Shown one piece after another: positions 35,610 to 44,423 of a stretch of DNA of 64,000 nucleotides; within the stretch, counting starts at the first letter, position 1, and every line of letters begins with the position of its first letter. This DNA comes from JBDFMH01 sp047238125 (GTDB taxonomy: Bacteria > Pseudomonadota > Alphaproteobacteria > Sphingomonadales > Sphingomonadaceae), in assembly GCF_047238125.1 (NCBI RefSeq), contig NZ_JBDFMH010000001.1, forward strand, positions 2,108,001-2,172,000, written 5' to 3'. Position numbers and translations under genes: made by a program. The notes beneath the pieces were generated by a model, which saw only the letters and a list, made by a program, of their open reading frames with translations, ran no database searches and was not told where the DNA came from.

Positions 35610-37262
35610 TCAAAGGCTCGGCAGATCCAGGCCCTGCTGACGTGCGCAGGCGATGGCATCCGGATAGCCGGCATCGGCGTGGCGCATCACGCCGGTCGCC
35701 GGGTCGTTCCAAAGTACGCGCGCGATCCTTCGGGCGGCCGCCTCGGTGCCGTCGGCTACGATCACCATGCCGCTATGCTGCGAATAACCCATGCCGACGC
35801 CGCCGCCATGATGCAGAGACACCCAGGTCGCGCCGCTGGCGGTGTTGAGCAGCGCATTCAGCAGCGGCCAATCGCTGACCGCATCGGATCCGTCGCGCAT
35901 TGCTTCGGTCTCGCGGTTGGGGCTGGCGACCGAACCTGAGTCGAGATGATCGCGCCCGATCACGATCGGTGCCTTCAGTTCGCCCCGCGCCACCATCTCG
36001 TTGAAAGCGAGGCCGAGCCGATGCCGATCACCAAGCCCGACCCAACAGATCCGCGCGGGCAGGCCCTGAAACCTGATCCGCTCGCGCGCCATGTCGAGCC
36101 AGCGGTGCAGGTGCCCGTCATCCGGCAGCAGTTCCTTCACCTTTTCGTCGGTCCGGTAGATATCCTCCGGATCACCCGACAGCGCGACCCAGCGGAAAGG
36201 CCCGATCCCGCGGCAGAAGAGCGGGCGGATATAGGCCGGTACGAAACTAGGGAAGGCGAAGGCATCCGCCACCCCTTCATCCTTGGCGACCTGGCGGATG
36301 TTGTTGCCATAATCGACGGTCGGCACGCCTGCCGCCTGGAAATCGAGCATTGCCTGCACATGCCGCGCCATCGATGCTTTCGCCGCGGCGGCGACGGTGG
36401 CCGGGTCCTGCTCGCGCGTCGTGATCCAGCGCTCGACCGTCCAGCCAGAAGGCAGATAGCCGTTGACCGGATCATGCGCGCTCGTCTGGTCGGTCAGCAG
36501 GTCGGGCCGAACGCCGCGTGCGACCATTTCGGGAAGCAGCTCGGCCGCATTGCCGAGCAGGCCGACCGAGACGGGCTCGCGCGCAGTCGTCATGATCGCC
36601 AGTGCTTCGTCCAGGCTTTCGGTCGCACGATCCAGATAGCCGGTGCGCAGCCGCATCTCGATCCGGCTCGGCTGGCATTCGATCGCGAGGCAGGATGCGC
36701 CGGCCATCACCGCGGCAAGCGGCTGCGCCCCGCCCATCCCGCCGAGCCCGGCGGTCAGCAGCCACTTGCCGGACAGATCGCCGCCATAGTGCTGGCGCCC
36801 CATCTCGACGAACGTCTCATAGGTGCCCTGCACGATGCCCTGCGTGCCGATGTAGATCCACGAGCCCGCGGTCATCTGGCCGTACATCGCAAGGCCCTTG
36901 CGATCGAGTTCGTCGAAATGCGCCCAATCGGCCCATTTCGGCACCAGGTTGGAATTGGCGATCAGCACGCGCGGCGCATCTTCATGGGTGCGGAACACGC
37001 CCACCGGCTTGCCGGACTGGACCAGCAGTGTTTCGTCGTCACCCAGGCGGCGCAGCGTTTCGACGATCCGGTCATAGCTTTCCCAGTCGCGCGCCGCACG
37101 GCCGATCCCGCCATAGACGACCAGATCCTCGGGCCGCTCGGCGACGTCAGGGTGGAGATTGTTCATCAGCATCCTGAGCGGCGCTTCGGTCAGCCAGCTG
37201 CGCGCACTGAGCGTGGTGCCGATGGCAGGGCGGATGACGCGGCTGGGATCGTGGCGGGTCAT
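35610..37262 (-). CDS. hutU: Urocanate hydratase
   Basis: A 550-residue cytosolic enzyme converting urocanate to 4-imidazolone-5-propionate with tightly bound NAD+. Family signatures are YGGIGRAARDWESYD, the NAD-site LTAGLGGMGGAQP, FCRGIGPFRWVALSGD with the reactive Cys, and GNATYSQH-like GMGYSQHSGMV. Length is normal. The ATG at 37262 is fixed by homology; the longer frame upstream is a shadow of hutG. Last gene of hutIHGU, starting 5 bases after hutG. Confidence 0.96.
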   Translation of the reverse strand: MTRHDPSRVIRPAIGTTLSARSWLTEAPLRMLMNNLHPDVAERPEDLVVYGGIGRAARDWESYDRIVETLRRLGDDETLLVQSGKPVGVFRTHEDAPRVLIANSNLVPKWADWAHFDELDRKGLAMYGQMTAGSWIYIGTQGIVQGTYETFVEMGRQHYGGDLSGKWLLTAGLGGMGGAQPLAAVMAGASCLAIECQPSRIEMRLRTGYLDRATESLDEALAIMTTAREPVSVGLLGNAAELLPEMVARGVRPDLLTDQTSAHDPVNGYLPSGWTVERWITTREQDPATVAAAAKASMARHVQAMLDFQAAGVPTVDYGNNIRQVAKDEGVADAFAFPSFVPAYIRPLFCRGIGPFRWVALSGDPEDIYRTDEKVKELLPDDGHLHRWLDMARERIRFQGLPARICWVGLGDRHRLGLAFNEMVARGELKAPIVIGRDHLDSGSVASPNRETEAMRDGSDAVSDWPLLNALLNTASGATWVSLHHGGGVGMGYSQHSGMVIVADGTEAAARRIARVLWNDPATGVMRHADAGYPDAIACARQQGLDLPSL

Positions 37263-37267
37263 GCGGA

Positions 37268-38059
37268 TCAGGCTTTCGCGAAAGTGAGGCAGGCGGCGAG
37301 CACATCGCGCAAGATTGCCTGCAAGGGCGCAGCGCGGGCGGAATCCCAGGCCGGTGGCCAGGGCTGGTCCTCGTCGAGATAGCCGCGCATAGCGAGCTCC
37401 ATCTGGATCGCGTGGACGCCTTCCTGCGGCCGGCCGTAATGGCGCGTCGTCCATCCGCCGCGGAACCGTCCGTTGACGACATGGCCGAGGCCGCTGTCCG
37501 CGCAGACCGTTGTCACGGCCGACTGCAACGCCGGATCGCATGTCCGGCCATGATCGGTGCCGATGTTGAACTGGGGCAGCACGCCATCGAAAAGACGCGG
37601 CACGACCGATCGGATCGAATGCGCTTCGTATAGGACGATCCGCGGATGCTGGTCGCGCAGCCGCGCGATCTCGCCTGACAGCGCGTCATGATAGGGATCG
37701 AACCAGCTCTGTCGGCGTCGTTCGATTTCCGCTGCATCCGGCGCGAGGTCATCGTGGTATAGTGGTTCGCCCGCGAAGGTTTCGGTCGGGCACAGTCCGG
37801 TCGTCGTCTGGCCGGGATACAGCGATACTCCGGATGGATCGCGGTTCACGTCGATCACGCTGCGCGAGATCGGGGTGCGCACCAGTGTTGCGCCAAACGC
37901 CTGGTGCGCAAAGGCGTAGAGGCGATCGATGTGCCAGTCAGCATCGAACCGCGCCCGATCGAGCGACGCGAACGCGCCGGCAAGCTCGGGGCCGGTGTGC
38001 GGCAGGCTGACGATCAGCGGTGCAGTGCCGCGGCTGACCTGGATCCAGTCGGCACTCAT
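37268..38059 (-). CDS. hutG: N-formylglutamate deformylase
   Basis: A 263-residue zinc hydrolase releasing formate and glutamate from N-formylglutamate, the last step of the five-step histidine route. SLPHTGPEL, DWHIDRLYAFA, ISRSVIDVNRDP, YEAHSIRS and FRGGWTTRHYG are HutG signatures with the metal-binding His/Asp/Glu residues. The ATG overlaps hutH by 4 bases (ATGA). Presence of both hutG and hutF shows that formiminoglutamate is deiminated before deformylation. Confidence 0.94.
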   Translation of the reverse strand: MSADWIQVSRGTAPLIVSLPHTGPELAGAFASLDRARFDADWHIDRLYAFAHQAFGATLVRTPISRSVIDVNRDPSGVSLYPGQTTTGLCPTETFAGEPLYHDDLAPDAAEIERRRQSWFDPYHDALSGEIARLRDQHPRIVLYEAHSIRSVVPRLFDGVLPQFNIGTDHGRTCDPALQSAVTTVCADSGLGHVVNGRFRGGWTTRHYGRPQEGVHAIQMELAMRGYLDEDQPWPPAWDSARAAPLQAILRDVLAACLTFAKA

Positions 38060-39588
38060 GCCGCGAGTCCCGGCAGGTCGGCCAGCGCCGGGCGGGCCAC
38101 GTCGCCCGCCGCCACCAGCGCGATCGCGGTTTCGATATCGGGATGGAAATGCCGATCCTCATCCAGTGTCGGCACCTTTTCGCGCAACGCGGCCCGCACC
38201 GCTTCCAGCACCGGGCTGGAACCGAGCGGACGGTGGAAATCGCATCCCTGCGCCGCGGCGAGCAGTTCGATCGCAATTACAGCGCGGACATTGTCCGCCA
38301 TTGCGGTCAGCCGTCGCGCGCCGTGTGCGGCCATAGAGACATGATCCTCCTGATTGGCGGAGGTCGGGATCGAATCGACGCTGGCGGGATAAGCCCGCTG
38401 CTTGTTCTCGGACACCAGCGCCGCGGCCGTGACCTGCGGGATCATGAAGCCCGAATTCAGACCCGGCCGCGGCGTCAGGAAAGCGGGCAGGCCCGACAGC
38501 GCCGGATCGACCAGCATCGCGATCCGCCGCTCCGCGATCGATCCGATCTCACACAGCGCCAGCGCGATCATATCGGCCGCGAAGGCAACCGGTTCCGCAT
38601 GGAAATTGCCGCCCGACAGCGCGACATCCTCGCCTGCGAAGATCAGCGGATTATCCGACACGCCATTGGCCTCGGTCAGCAGTGTCGTTCCCGCCTGACG
38701 CAGCATATCGAGGCAAGCGCCCATCACCTGCGGCTGGCAGCGCAGGCAATAGGGATCCTGCACCCGCTCGTCGCCTTCCGCATGGCTGGCGCGGATCGCC
38801 GATCCCGCCATCAGCGTGCGCAGCGCTGCCGCGACCTCGATCTGCCCGGCGTGGCGGCGCAGCGCGTGGATACGCTGATCGAACGGCGTATCCGATCCCT
38901 TGGCCGCCTCGGTGGACAACGCGCCGGTGACAAGCGCGGCGCGGAACAGATCTTCAGCCGCCACTAGGCCGGCGATCGCATAGGCGCAGGAGAATTGCGT
39001 GCCGTTCAGCAGCGCCAGCCCCTCCTTGGGCCCGAGCGCGAGCGGTTCGAGCCCCGCTTGGGCCAGCGCATCGCCGGCCGGCACGATTGCGCCATCGACC
39101 GCGATCCGCCCGACGCCGATCATCGCGGCCGCCATGTGCGCAAGCGGTGCAAGATCGCCGCTTGCCCCCACCGACCCTTGCGACGGAACCACCGGGGTCA
39201 ACCCACGGGCCAGCATCGCTTCGAGCAACGCCACCGTCTCCGGTCGCACGCCCGAGGCACCCTGGGCCAGGCTGGCCAGCTTCAGCGCCATCATCAGCCG
39301 CGTGATGGGCACCGGCACCGCCGGCCCCGTGCCGGCGGCATGGCTGAGCACGATGTTGCGTTGGAGCGCTGCGAGATCTTCGTCACCGATGCGGACGCTG
39401 GCCAGCTTTCCGAACCCGGTATTGATGCCGTAGACCGGCTCGTGGCGCGCCAAAATCCGTTCGACCGCAGCAGCGCTTTCCGCGATACGCGGCGCGGATG
39501 CGGGATCGAGCCGCACGGCAGCGCCGTCCAGCACGGCGCGCCAGTCGGCCAGCGTCACGTTCCCCGGCTGCAGGACGATCTCGGTCAC
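38056..39588 (-). CDS. hutH: Histidine ammonia-lyase
   Basis: A 510-residue lyase that removes ammonia from histidine to give urocanate. The MIO prosthetic group forms from the ASGDLAPL triad near residue 143. YGINTGFGKLA, LNGTQFSCAYA and the C-terminal TSANQEDHVSMAAHGARR block are all present. The start is GTG at 39588, overlapping the hutI stop (GTGA) with GGAGAGG upstream; the longer open frame is a shadow of hutI. Second gene in hutIHGU. Confidence 0.96.
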   Translation of the reverse strand: MTEIVLQPGNVTLADWRAVLDGAAVRLDPASAPRIAESAAAVERILARHEPVYGINTGFGKLASVRIGDEDLAALQRNIVLSHAAGTGPAVPVPITRLMMALKLASLAQGASGVRPETVALLEAMLARGLTPVVPSQGSVGASGDLAPLAHMAAAMIGVGRIAVDGAIVPAGDALAQAGLEPLALGPKEGLALLNGTQFSCAYAIAGLVAAEDLFRAALVTGALSTEAAKGSDTPFDQRIHALRRHAGQIEVAAALRTLMAGSAIRASHAEGDERVQDPYCLRCQPQVMGACLDMLRQAGTTLLTEANGVSDNPLIFAGEDVALSGGNFHAEPVAFAADMIALALCEIGSIAERRIAMLVDPALSGLPAFLTPRPGLNSGFMIPQVTAAALVSENKQRAYPASVDSIPTSANQEDHVSMAAHGARRLTAMADNVRAVIAIELLAAAQGCDFHRPLGSSPVLEAVRAALREKVPTLDEDRHFHPDIETAIALVAAGDVARPALADLPGLAA

Positions 39589-40784
39589 ATACCTCTCCAG
39601 ACACGGGCATGGAGCGGATTGAAGCCCATGCGGTAGACAAGTTCTGCCGGCCGCTCGACATCCCAGATCGCCAGATCGCAGCTCTTGCCGGCCTCGAGCG
39701 TGCCGGTCTCGGGCAGCAAGCCCAGCGCGCGCGCGCCCTCGCGGGTCACACCGGCCAGGCATTCGTCGACGGTGAGGCGAAATAGCGTCGCGGCCATGTT
39801 CATCACCAGCAGCAGGGAGGTCAGCGGCGATGTGCCGGGGTTGCAATCGGTCGCCAGCGCGATCGGCACGCCCGCCTCGCGCAGCGCGGCGATCGGCGGC
39901 AGTCGGGTCTCGCGCATGAAATGATAGGCCCCGGGCAGCAGCGTAGCTACCGTGCCTGACCGCGCCATCGCCGCGATACCGGCAGCATCGAGATGTTCGA
40001 GATGATCCGCCGACAGCGCAGAATGCTGCGCAGCAATTTCTGCACCATGGCTGTTCGACAACTGCTCGGCATGAAGCTTGACTGGCAGGCCGTGGGAGCG
40101 GGCGGCGGTGAAGATCCGACCGGTCTGATCGACCGTGAACCCGATGCCTTCGCAAAAGGCGTCGACTGCGTCAGCCAGCCCGCTGTCTGCCACCGCCGGG
40201 ATCATGACGTCGCAGACATAGGCAACATAGCCGTCCTGATCATCGGCATATTCGGGCGGCAGCGCATGCGCGCCAAGAAAGCTTGTGGCGATGCGGATGC
40301 TGCGTTCGTGACCGAGCCTGCGGGCGGCACGCAGCATCTTCAGCTCGTCTTCGAGTGCCAGGCCATAGCCCGACTTCACCTCGACTGTGGTCGCGCCTTC
40401 GGCGATCAGCGCGTCCAGGCGTGGCAACGCGGTCGCAACCAGACCGTCCTCATCGGCTGACCGGGTCGCGCGCATCGTAGAGACGATGCCGCCGCCGGCA
40501 CGGGCGATCTCTTCATAGGATGCACCTGCCAGCCGCAGCTCGAATTCGTGCGCGCGGTCTCCGCCGTGCACCAGATGCGTATGGCAATCGATCAGGCCGG
40601 GCGTGATCCAGCGCCCGCCGCAATCGGCGGTCTCTATCGAATCGAGCTGCGGCGCATCGGCCGCCGGCCCCGCATAGACGATCCGCCCGGCCGCGGCGGC
40701 GACCACGCCGCGATCGACAATACCGAGACCATCGCCGGCCATCGTCGCCAGCCGCGCATTGCTCCAGAGTTTGTCGCAGCGCAT
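39585..40784 (-). CDS. hutI: Imidazolonepropionase
   Basis: A 399-residue amidohydrolase opening imidazolone propionate to formiminoglutamate. Metal ligands are visible in DCHTHLVHGG, the later KLHAEQLSN and ATDCNPGTSP; EFELRLAGASYEEIARAGGGI is the HutI-specific substrate segment. The ATG at 40784 follows a GGGGGG stretch; a TTG 18 bases upstream is possible. First gene of the hutIHGU operon, divergent from hutF. Confidence 0.95.
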   Translation of the reverse strand: MRCDKLWSNARLATMAGDGLGIVDRGVVAAAAGRIVYAGPAADAPQLDSIETADCGGRWITPGLIDCHTHLVHGGDRAHEFELRLAGASYEEIARAGGGIVSTMRATRSADEDGLVATALPRLDALIAEGATTVEVKSGYGLALEDELKMLRAARRLGHERSIRIATSFLGAHALPPEYADDQDGYVAYVCDVMIPAVADSGLADAVDAFCEGIGFTVDQTGRIFTAARSHGLPVKLHAEQLSNSHGAEIAAQHSALSADHLEHLDAAGIAAMARSGTVATLLPGAYHFMRETRLPPIAALREAGVPIALATDCNPGTSPLTSLLLVMNMAATLFRLTVDECLAGVTREGARALGLLPETGTLEAGKSCDLAIWDVERPAELVYRMGFNPLHARVWRGM

Positions 40785-40812
40785 CCGGCCCCCCGCTTCC
40801 AAGTCACGGAAC

Positions 40813-40840
40813 TTGGCACGACCGTCCTAAAATGTATAGA
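40813..40840 (+). promoter_or_regulatory. Putative hutF promoter
   Basis: TTGGCA (40813–40818), a 16-base spacer and TATAGA (40835–40840) make a reasonable sigma-70 promoter whose transcript would begin about 20 bases before the hutF GTG. The -10 hexamer lies inside the HutC-like palindrome. Confidence 0.5.
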
Positions 40841-40843
40841 CAT
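40832..40843. promoter_or_regulatory. HutC-like operator
   Basis: ATGTATAGACAT is an inverted repeat with a GntR/HutC-type TGTATAGACA core, between divergent hutI and hutF and overlapping the proposed hutF -10 box. Binding here would repress hutF and, by position, hutI. The regulator HutC is encoded downstream of hutF. Confidence 0.6.
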
Positions 40844-40865
40844 AAGGCGATCAAGGAGATCCTTC

Positions 40866-42224
40866 GTGGCGGTGACACTCTGGTGCGAGACGGCGATGCT
40901 GCAGTCCGGCTGGGTGCAGCATGTGCGCCTGACGATCGACGGCGGTTGGTTCACGGCGATCGAAACAGGCGCCCAGCCCGTATCAGGCGACGTGCGCTGC
41001 AGAGTCGCGGTGCCGGGACTGCCGAACCTTCACAGCCATGCCTTCCAGCGCGGGATGGCCGGGCTTGCCGAGACCGCCGGGCCGGGCGAGGACAGCTTTT
41101 GGTCGTGGCGGGACACGATGTACCGCTTCGTCGCGCGGATCGGACCGGACGATCTGTTGGCGATCGCCGCGATGGCACAGGTGGAGATGCTAGAGGGCGG
41201 CTTCACCCGGGTCGGCGAATTCCACTATCTGCATCACGATTGCGACGGGGGGGCGTTCGACGATCCCGCCGAGATGGCCGCTGCTGTTGCCCGTGCAAGC
41301 GGTGAGACCGGGATCGGGCTGACCCTGCTGCCCGTCTTCTACGCTACCGGGGGTTTCGGCGGGGCGGCGACCGGGCCGGGGCAGCGGCGCTTCGTGACCG
41401 ATCCTGACGGCTATGCCCGTCTGATCGAGGCCAGCCGCATCGCGGTTGGGTCTTTTCCCGATTCGGTCGTGGGAATCGCCCCGCACAGCCTGCGCGCGGT
41501 GACGCCCGAAATGCTGGGCGAGATCATGCCGCTGGCTGTAGATGGGCCGATCCATATCCATGCCGCCGAACAGCGCCGCGAAGTCGCCGACTGCCTGGCC
41601 TGGAGCGGGCAGCGCCCGGTGGAATGGCTGCTGAACCACGCTCCGGTCGATGCGCGCTGGTGCTTGGTCCACGCAACCCACATGACCGCGGAGGAAACCG
41701 GCGCGCTGGCCGCCAGCGGCGCGGTCGCCGGGCTGTGCCCGATCACCGAGGCCAATCTGGGTGACGGCATCTTCCCCGCGGTGGATTATCTTGCGGCGGG
41801 CGGCGCGATCGGTGTGGGCAGCGATTCCAACGTGCGGATCGATGCTGCCGAGGAACTCCGCCTGCTGGAATATGGCCAGCGGCTGCGTGACGAGGGCCGC
41901 AACCGGCTGGCGGGCGGGGCCGGCCGATCGACCGGGGCACGCCTCTATCGCGCGGCGCTGGCGGGCGGCGCGCAGGCGCTGGGCGTCGATGGCGGCCTGG
42001 CAATCGGCGCATCCGCAGATATCGTGACGCTCGACGCCGATCACCCGTCGCTGGTGGCGCGCAGCGGCGATGCGCTGATCGATGGCCTTGTATTCGGCGA
42101 TGGCCGTGCCGCGATCCACCAAGTGTGGCGACATGGTCGGCTGGTCGTGGACCGGGGCCGCCACGTCGCACGCGACGCGATCGCCGCGCGGTTCGGCACG
42201 ACCATGCGGCGCCTGTTGGCGTGA
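40866..42224 (+). CDS. hutF: Formimidoylglutamate deiminase
   Basis: A 452-residue amidohydrolase converting N-formimino-glutamate to N-formylglutamate plus ammonia. Metal-site motifs are PNLHSHAFQRGM, IHIHAAEQRREV, CLVHATHMT and VGSDSNVRID; FHYLHHD is typical of HutF. The start is GTG at 40866, 7 bases after AGGAG; the longer upstream frame overlaps hutI on the other strand and is not supported. GTGA overlap with hutC. Confidence 0.95.
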   Translation: MAVTLWCETAMLQSGWVQHVRLTIDGGWFTAIETGAQPVSGDVRCRVAVPGLPNLHSHAFQRGMAGLAETAGPGEDSFWSWRDTMYRFVARIGPDDLLAIAAMAQVEMLEGGFTRVGEFHYLHHDCDGGAFDDPAEMAAAVARASGETGIGLTLLPVFYATGGFGGAATGPGQRRFVTDPDGYARLIEASRIAVGSFPDSVVGIAPHSLRAVTPEMLGEIMPLAVDGPIHIHAAEQRREVADCLAWSGQRPVEWLLNHAPVDARWCLVHATHMTAEETGALAASGAVAGLCPITEANLGDGIFPAVDYLAAGGAIGVGSDSNVRIDAAEELRLLEYGQRLRDEGRNRLAGGAGRSTGARLYRAALAGGAQALGVDGGLAIGASADIVTLDADHPSLVARSGDALIDGLVFGDGRAAIHQVWRHGRLVVDRGRHVARDAIAARFGTTMRRLLA

Positions 42225-42886
42225 GCGCCCCGCTGCACCAGCGGATCCGCGCCAATCTGGAAGAGGCGATTGCATCGGGCGATCTGCCGCCCGGTGCGCG
42301 CATCCCGACCGAGCAGGCGCTGATGGCCGACTATAGCTGCGCGCGTATGACGGTCAGCAAGGCGCTCGGCGCGCTGGCGGACGCCGGGCTGATCGAGCGG
42401 CGCAAGGGTGCGGGCAGCTTTGTGGCGCAGCGCCGAACTCATGCGCTGATGCTCGCCATTCCCGATCTGGCAGCCGAAATCGCGCGGCGGGGCGAAGCCT
42501 ATCGCTATCGGCTGACGCGGCGGGTGCGGCGGGGCGGGCAACTGTCGCTGGACGGCGTGCATCTGGCCAACGAACGCCCGTTCGCGATCGAGCGGCGGAC
42601 GATCGCGCTGGGCGTGGTGCCGGATGCAGCGGCGGTGGATTTCACCGCGCTGGCACCCGGTGCCTGGCTGCTGGCGCATGTGCCGTGGAGCGAGGCGGGG
42701 GTGCGGATCTCGGCAGTCGCGGCGAACGCGGCGGAAGCAATGGCGCTGGCCGTCGAGCGCGGTACTGCCTGCCTGGCGATCGATCGCAGCAGCTGGCGCG
42801 GGGCGGACCGAGTGACCGAGGTGCGCCAGCTTTTCATCGGGACGGGCTGGGATCTGGTGGCGCGATTCGGCCCGCAACCGCGCTGA
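42221..42886 (+). CDS. hutC: Histidine-utilisation repressor HutC (GntR/UTRA)
   Basis: A 221-residue GntR-type repressor: winged helix-turn-helix (residues 1–70, LHQRIRANLEEAIASGDLPPGARIPTEQ followed by MTVSKAL) and a UTRA effector domain (about 80–215) that binds urocanate in characterised HutC proteins. GTG start, overlapping the hutF stop. By position and family it represses both hut operons through the palindrome at 40832–40843 and is autoregulated with hutF. Confidence 0.9.
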   Translation: MSAPLHQRIRANLEEAIASGDLPPGARIPTEQALMADYSCARMTVSKALGALADAGLIERRKGAGSFVAQRRTHALMLAIPDLAAEIARRGEAYRYRLTRRVRRGGQLSLDGVHLANERPFAIERRTIALGVVPDAAAVDFTALAPGAWLLAHVPWSEAGVRISAVAANAAEAMALAVERGTACLAIDRSSWRGADRVTEVRQLFIGTGWDLVARFGPQPR

Positions 42887-43005
42887 TCGCGGTCAAAAGC
42901 AGCGAAAGCAGCGATTGTGCGCACCCTGCGGAGCGGTTCTCGACAGTTCAAAGAGCCAGGAACCTTTATGGCACAATCTCTGGCTGTAGGACATCATTTT
43001 TTGGT

Positions 43006-43866
43006 TCAGATGCCGGGCGGCAGCCGCACCAGTCCTTCCTGCACCACAGACGCTACCAGCCGGCCGTCCTGCGCGAATACCATGCCGCGGCCGATGGCGC
43101 GGGCATGCGCAGTGCGTGGGCTGTCGAGCGCGTAGAGCAGCCATTCGTCCGCCCGGAAGCGATCGTGAAACCAGATCGCATGATCGAGGCTGGCATCCTG
43201 CAATTCCGGATCGGACCAGCCGACCCCCATCTGCGCAAGGCCGGTGTGGAGAATGTAGAGATCGGACGCATAGGCCAGCAGCCGCTGATGATGCGCGGGA
43301 TCGTCGCCGACCGGATCGCGCACCCGCATCCAGAAATGGCGGACCGGCGGCGCATGCGGCGGATCAAAGGTGACGAACGGTTCGACCGCACGATAATCGA
43401 CCGCGAAGCGACCGAGCCAGAAGGCATGGTGGCGCGGGGAAAGCCTGTCCCCAACCGCACGGATCACTTCGTCCTGCGGGGTCAGAGTTTCCGGCCCCGG
43501 CACGTCGGGCATCGCAAACTGGTGCGATTGGCCGCCCTCATCGGCATGAAGCGAGGCGGACAGCGTGAGGATCAGCCGATCCTGCTGGCGCGCTTCCACC
43601 CGGCGGGCGGAAAAGCTGCGTCCGTCGCGATCGCGGCTGACCGCGAAATCGATCGGCAGATGCGGATCGCCCGGGCCCACAAAATAGGCGTGTGCGCTGT
43701 GCACCAGCCGCGTATCGGGCGATGTCGCCTGCGCGGCCGCCATCGCCTGCGCGAAGACCTGCCCGCCATAGAGCCGCGCCATGCCGCCGCCGACGGGGGC
43801 GGCGCGATAGCGATCGGGTGCGATCGTCTCGAAATCGAAGATCGCCGTCACATCCTGGCCGTTCAT
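43006..43866 (-). CDS. tesB: Acyl-CoA thioesterase II
   Basis: A 286-residue double-hotdog thioesterase hydrolysing acyl-CoA to free acid and CoA. Family motifs include ARLYGGQVFAQAM, HSAHAYFVGPGD, SFSARRVEARQ, SDLYILHTGL and SLDHAIWFHDRFRADEWLLY, the last covering the active-site Asp region. Length is typical. Divergent from the MaoC gene with 47 bases between starts. Chain-length preference cannot be read; the context suggests it belongs to the catabolic cluster that follows. Confidence 0.93.
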   Translation of the reverse strand: MNGQDVTAIFDFETIAPDRYRAAPVGGGMARLYGGQVFAQAMAAAQATSPDTRLVHSAHAYFVGPGDPHLPIDFAVSRDRDGRSFSARRVEARQQDRLILTLSASLHADEGGQSHQFAMPDVPGPETLTPQDEVIRAVGDRLSPRHHAFWLGRFAVDYRAVEPFVTFDPPHAPPVRHFWMRVRDPVGDDPAHHQRLLAYASDLYILHTGLAQMGVGWSDPELQDASLDHAIWFHDRFRADEWLLYALDSPRTAHARAIGRGMVFAQDGRLVASVVQEGLVRLPPGI

Positions 43867-43913
43867 CGCGCATCCCCGTTGATCGCCGCTGCGCTTCGCG
43901 GCAGTGCAGGGCC

Positions 43914-44423
43914 ATGACCGATGCCCCCTTCGTGCCCGCGCGTCCGACCCGCACCCTCGAGGATCTGGTAGTGGGCGAATTCCGCCGATCGCGCGAGCGC
44001 ACTGTGACCGAGGCCGAAATCCTGGAATTCGCGCGGGCCTACGATCCGCAATGGTTTCACGCCGATGCCGAACTGGCCAAGGGATCGGTGTTCGGCGAGC
44101 TGGTGGCCAGCGGCATCCATGTGCTTGCGATCTGGCGGCAGCTGGATCACGAGATCAATTCCGATATCGACTGGGTGTGCGGGATCGGCTGGGACGAGCT
44201 GCGGCTGAAGAGCGCGGTCCGCGCGGGCGACACCATCCACGTCACGTCCGAAATCATCAGCCTGACGCCGTCCGCCACGCGCACCGACCGCGGCACCGCG
44301 CTGACGCGCTATGCCGTGATCAAGAGCACCGGGGTGGAAGCGGTGACGTTCACGAGCATCAACCTCGTCTACACCCGCACCGGCCGCGATCGCGCGCAAG
44401 ATCAGGCCGGTTCGACGCGGTAA
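43914..44423 (+). CDS. MaoC-family (R)-hydratase / hotdog protein
   Basis: A 169-residue single-hotdog protein. FARAYDPQWFHAD contains the Asp/His dyad (D-P-x-x-x-H) of (R)-specific enoyl-CoA hydratases, and FGELVASGIHVLAIWRQL is the following MaoC helix. It would hydrate a 2-enoyl-CoA. The ATG at 43914 is supported by the family N-terminus; the longer frame upstream is a shadow of tesB. Its 3' end overlaps the opposed GST gene by 22 bases. Confidence 0.87.
   Translation: MTDAPFVPARPTRTLEDLVVGEFRRSRERTVTEAEILEFARAYDPQWFHADAELAKGSVFGELVASGIHVLAIWRQLDHEINSDIDWVCGIGWDELRLKSAVRAGDTIHVTSEIISLTPSATRTDRGTALTRYAVIKSTGVEAVTFTSINLVYTRTGRDRAQDQAGSTR

Noticed and set aside
38056..40155. 699-residue hutH extending into hutI
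   Set aside because: The extra N-terminus is a shadow of hutI; the GTG at 39588 with its ribosome-binding site gives the normal 510 residues.
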